Shown here: one piece after another, positions 61,267 to 64,000 of the stretch
Layout: every line of letters begins with the position of its first letter
Position numbering within the stretch: the first letter of the stretch is position 1
Assembly: GCA_963704295.1 (NCBI GenBank)
Contig: OY969884.1
Span: 1,984,001-2,048,000, forward strand
DNA: 64,000 nt
Reading direction: 5' to 3'
Origin: JACCVL01 sp963704295
GTDB taxonomy: Bacteria; Actinomycetota; Actinomycetes; Propionibacteriales; Nocardioidaceae
The notes under the pieces: model-generated
Told to the model about the DNA's origin: nothing
What the model saw: the letters and a program-made list of their open reading frames with translations, nothing else
Database searches by the model: none
Made by a program: the position numbers and the translations under genes

Positions 61267-62207
61267 GCACGCACCCGGGCCCGGGCACAGTCCCGACCTT
61301 CCTGGTGGCCGGGGCGGGTCGCTCCGGCACCACCGGCCTGGTCGAGGGGCTGCGCACCCACCCGCGAGTCTTCGTGACGCAGCCGAAGGAGCCGCACTAC
61401 TTCGCCCTGCACGACCGACCGGCCGCCTTCCGGGGGCCGGGTGACGAGGCCACCATCAACCGGGTCGCCGTCACCGACCGGGACCGCTATCTCGGCCTCT
61501 ACCCGGACGAGCACGACTTCCTCGCGCTCGGCGACGGGTCGGTGTCCACGCTCTACTACGCCGAGCACGCGGTCGACGAGATCCGCGCGGTCAACCCGGC
61601 GATGCGGGTCGTCGTGATCCTGCGTGAGCCAGTCGCGCGGGCCTACTCCAGCTACCTCTACATGCGTGCCCGGGGGTTCGAGCCGTGCGCGGACGTGGTC
61701 GCGGCGCTCACTGACGAGCCGCGCCGCCGCGAGCAGGACTGGCACCACCTGTGGCACTACCAGGCCATGAGCCGGTATGCGGAGTCGCTGGCCACCCTGC
61801 AGCGGGCACTCGGTCCCGAGCAGGTGGGGGTCTGGTTCTACGACGACCTGGTGGCCGACTACGAGGGCACCGTCAGCAGCGTCCTGCGCTTCCTCGGCGT
61901 GCCGTACGACCCGGTGGAGGGCCAGGGCGTCCCGCGGGTGAACGTCTCCGGCACACCCCGGATGCCGGTGCTGCAGCGCACCATCTGGTGGGCCACGCGC
62001 AACGAGGTGCTCCGCAGCGCGGTGAAGCGGACCACCAGCTTCCGCTTCCGGGAGCGGATCCGACGCAACAGCCTGCGCCCCTCCGACGTCCCGGTCGAGG
62101 CCCAGCGCTTTCTCGAAGGCGCATTCGACGACGACCTGTCGGCACTATCCTCGCTGGTGGCAGGCGACCTGCCGCCGTGGCTCAGCCGTGGAGGTCCGGT
62201 GACGTGA
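61263..62207 (+). CDS. PAPS-dependent sulfotransferase (first of two)
   Basis: 314 aa. FLVAGAGRSGTTGLVEGLRTHP is the 5'-phosphosulfate-binding loop and MRVVVILREPVARAYSSYLYM the 3'-phosphate motif (Arg, Ser) of carbohydrate sulfotransferases. QPKEPHYFALHD is the family 'KEp.YF' block. It presumably sulfates the polysaccharide repeat. ATG 61263 overlaps the GT4 gene and its stop overlaps the second sulfotransferase. Confidence 0.9.
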   Translation: MSTHPGPGTVPTFLVAGAGRSGTTGLVEGLRTHPRVFVTQPKEPHYFALHDRPAAFRGPGDEATINRVAVTDRDRYLGLYPDEHDFLALGDGSVSTLYYAEHAVDEIRAVNPAMRVVVILREPVARAYSSYLYMRARGFEPCADVVAALTDEPRRREQDWHHLWHYQAMSRYAESLATLQRALGPEQVGVWFYDDLVADYEGTVSSVLRFLGVPYDPVEGQGVPRVNVSGTPRMPVLQRTIWWATRNEVLRSAVKRTTSFRFRERIRRNSLRPSDVPVEAQRFLEGAFDDDLSALSSLVAGDLPPWLSRGGPVT

Positions 62208-63049
62208 CGACGCGGTTGCCGAACTTCGTCTACATCGGCCCCAGCAAGGCCGGCTCCACCTGGCTGCACGAGGTGCTGATCCGGCACCCGCAGGTCTTCA
62301 TGACCGACGCGAAGGACCTGTACTTCTTCGACCGCTACTTCGACCGCGGCGTCGACTGGTATTCCGGACACTTCCGGCAGGCGGGACCCGAGCACGAGGT
62401 CGTCGGCGAGGTCTGCCAGGAGTACCTCTCCAGCGAGCTGGCGCCGGCGCGCATCCGCTCCGTGCTCGGTCCCGACGTGCGGTTGATGGTCACCCTCCGC
62501 GACCCGGTCGCCCGGGCGTTCTCCGGCTACCTGTACATGCAAAAGCACGGCGTCTTCACCGGGACGTTCCGGGAGGCGCTCGACACCCGTCCCGGCATGT
62601 TCCACCACTCCTCGTACGCCACGTTGCTGTCCCGCTACCTCGAGCACTTCGACCGTTCGGCGATCCACTGCGCGGTGTTCGACGACCTGGTCGATGACCC
62701 GCAGCGCTTCATCGACGACTTGCTGAAGTGGTTGGACATCGAGCCGATGGAGCTGGACGAGGCCCTGCTCGCGGCCAGGCTGCCCGCCAGCCGGGCCCGG
62801 TCCACCCGGGTCGCGGCCGCGGTGAAGCGCGGTGCCAACTGGGCCCGGCAACGCGGGTCCACCGGGCTGATCGGCCACGTGAAGCGCTCCACGCTCGTCC
62901 AGAAGGCGCTCTATGTGCCACTGGAGGAGAAGCCGCAGCTGGCGGAGGAGGACGCCGCGTACCTCCGCGAGCGGCTGCAGCCGGAGATGATCCGGCTCGA
63001 GCAGATCGTCGGCACCGACCTGCGCCGCCGGTGGGGCTGGCCGACGTGA
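62204..63049 (+). CDS. PAPS-dependent sulfotransferase (second of two)
   Basis: 281 aa. FVYIGPSKAGSTWLHEVLIRHP is the phosphosulfate loop, TDAKDLYFFDRYFDRG the substrate block and LMVTLRDPVARAFSGYLYMQ the 3'-phosphate motif. It is similar in plan to the preceding protein but clearly divergent, so the two may act on different positions. GTG 62204 overlaps the previous stop (GTGA), as does the next gene. No PAPS synthesis genes are in this window. Confidence 0.9.
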   Translation: MTTRLPNFVYIGPSKAGSTWLHEVLIRHPQVFMTDAKDLYFFDRYFDRGVDWYSGHFRQAGPEHEVVGEVCQEYLSSELAPARIRSVLGPDVRLMVTLRDPVARAFSGYLYMQKHGVFTGTFREALDTRPGMFHHSSYATLLSRYLEHFDRSAIHCAVFDDLVDDPQRFIDDLLKWLDIEPMELDEALLAARLPASRARSTRVAAAVKRGANWARQRGSTGLIGHVKRSTLVQKALYVPLEEKPQLAEEDAAYLRERLQPEMIRLEQIVGTDLRRRWGWPT

Positions 63050-64000
63050 AGGCCAGCCTCCTGATCTTCTTCGCGCTGGCGCCGCTGCAGTGGATCGCCT
63101 TCGGGTCCACCCCGCTCGGAGTGGCCCGGATGCACCAGGTGGCCGTGCTGGGCCTGGCGGCCGTCGTGCTCGTCCACTACCCGCTGCGCCGGTATGCCCC
63201 GGTGCTGCGCACCGGCGGGCTCTTCGTCCTCGCGAACCTGTACATGGTGGGCTCGACGGCGGCGCTGCTGGCCTACCAGGGCAAGGGCCAGGCCGCTGCC
63301 GTGCAACACCTGCTGTACCTCGTGGTCTTCATCGCTCTCGGCGGCCTGTTCTACCGGGTGGCGGCGCAGCAGGACCCGGCGATGATCGGCGCGCTCCGCC
63401 GGGTCGCGGCCGTGCTCTGCACCTCGCTGCTGGTCGGCCTGGGCCTCGCCATGGCCGTCAACGGGGTCAACCCGGCGGCGGTCATGGGCCAGACCATCGC
63501 TGCGGCCGACCCGGAGATCTTCCAGAAGCAGATCTTCAAGTCCGCCTTCGCCGGCTTCGGCCTCGCCGACGAGGAGGTGGCGGGCAACCTGCGGCACGAG
63601 ATCTTCGGCTCGGTCCTGCTCTCGATGCTGGTCTCGACCTGGGCGATGCGGATCGGGCCGACCCCCACCAAGCGCGAGGAGACCATCCAGCGCGCTTCGC
63701 TGCTGCTGGGCACGATCCTGCTGATGCTGTCCATGAGCCGCTCGGTGCTGATCGCGGCCGCGCTGTGGCCGCTGCTCTCCCTGCTCCGCTCCGGTCGACG
63801 CGGCGAGCTCTCCACCCGGCAGATCGCGCTGATGATGGCCGCGGTCGTCGGCTTCGCCGGCCTGGTGCTGTCCGGCTTGGGCGCGGTGATCTTCAACCGG
63901 TTCGCGACCGACACCACCGGCTACGAGGCGCGGGCGAGCAACTACACCGACGCCTTCGCCGCCCTCGGGGACCACTGGCTCATCGGTGGCTACGACACGG
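63046..64000 (+). CDS. O-antigen polymerase/ligase-like membrane protein, 3' end outside the window
   Basis: The frame is open from GTG 63046 (overlapping the previous stop, GTGA) to the window end, 318 full codons. At least eight hydrophobic segments are visible, for example LLIFFALAPLQWIAFG, LYLVVFIALGGLFYRVA and ALMMAAVVGFAGLVLSGLGAVIF, followed by a loop with ARASNYTDAFAALGDHWLIGGY, similar to the 'R...w..a......P..G.G' loop of Wzy/WaaL proteins. It probably polymerises or ligates the repeat units of this cluster. Confidence 0.8.
   Translation, partial: MKASLLIFFALAPLQWIAFGSTPLGVARMHQVAVLGLAAVVLVHYPLRRYAPVLRTGGLFVLANLYMVGSTAALLAYQGKGQAAAVQHLLYLVVFIALGGLFYRVAAQQDPAMIGALRRVAAVLCTSLLVGLGLAMAVNGVNPAAVMGQTIAAADPEIFQKQIFKSAFAGFGLADEEVAGNLRHEIFGSVLLSMLVSTWAMRIGPTPTKREETIQRASLLLGTILLMLSMSRSVLIAAALWPLLSLLRSGRRGELSTRQIALMMAAVVGFAGLVLSGLGAVIFNRFATDTTGYEARASNYTDAFAALGDHWLIGGYDT

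Overview
The window is chromosomal DNA of a very high-GC actinomycete. The signs are an estimated GC above 70% (by eye), many GTG starts, dense ATGA/GTGA stop-start overlaps, and a gene order that I recall from Mycobacterium: mscL, FmdB-like, 5-FCL, UGPase, moeA, rimJ, glpR/sepX, then pmt, rsmI, metG, tatD, rpfB, ksgA, ispE, then glmU, prs, rplY, pth. No rRNA, CRISPR array, integrase, transposase or prophage gene is visible. The genus cannot be fixed from this sequence.

Region 1 (1-24 kb) looks catabolic and accessory. It holds the end of an aldo/keto reductase, an FUSC-type membrane protein, and an oligopeptidase B that faces away from a five-gene peptide ABC transporter. The transporter's binding protein appears anchored by a C-terminal membrane helix. 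Next come two Rieske oxygenases, a monomeric sarcosine oxidase-like flavoenzyme and a TetR regulator, with a near-perfect 22-bp operator-like palindrome before the first oxygenase. Then follow ArfB, a VOC protein, a CocE-type hydrolase overlapping a DmpA-type aminopeptidase, a histone-deacetylase-fold amidohydrolase, an overlapping aminotransferase class IV/sulfotransferase-like pair, a DHA2 drug exporter and an AIM24 protein.

Region 2 (24-33 kb) is a conserved block: an SDR gene with a small acidic partner, mscL, a SAF-domain protein, an FmdB zinc ribbon, 5-formyl-THF cyclo-ligase, a UDPGP-family uridylyltransferase, and then moeA-moaC-mogA-rimJ-glpR. This last run links molybdopterin-type proteins with a cell-division membrane protein. 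It ends in a strong hairpin and tRNA-Ala(CGC).

Region 3 (33-39 kb) is more variable: a VOC protein, LysR with a divergent CBU_0592-like membrane protein, an ArsR-DUF4396 pair with a leaderless-looking promoter/operator, carbonic anhydrase, GNAT and a coiled-coil protein. It carries a four-copy tandem array of a 46-bp palindromic element.

Region 4 (39-58 kb) is housekeeping: pmt, rsmI-metG-tatD, rpfB with MtrA-like direct repeats, ksgA-ispE-abcF, MarR/amidase, TetR/desaturase (both with clear operator palindromes), an unusual tRNA-Gln(TTG), glmU-prs, rplY-pth. A second, three-copy array of the same 46-bp element follows prs. It precedes an AT-richer segment and a small secreted protein with a CTPGYWKNH motif.

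Region 5 (58.6-64 kb) is the start of an exopolysaccharide cluster: a polyprenyl-phosphate hexose-1-phosphate transferase, a GT4 glycosyltransferase, two sulfotransferases and a truncated Wzy/ligase-like membrane protein. This suggests a sulfated surface polysaccharide. The least explained features are the 46-bp palindrome arrays, which start 5 nt from a stop codon at both loci.
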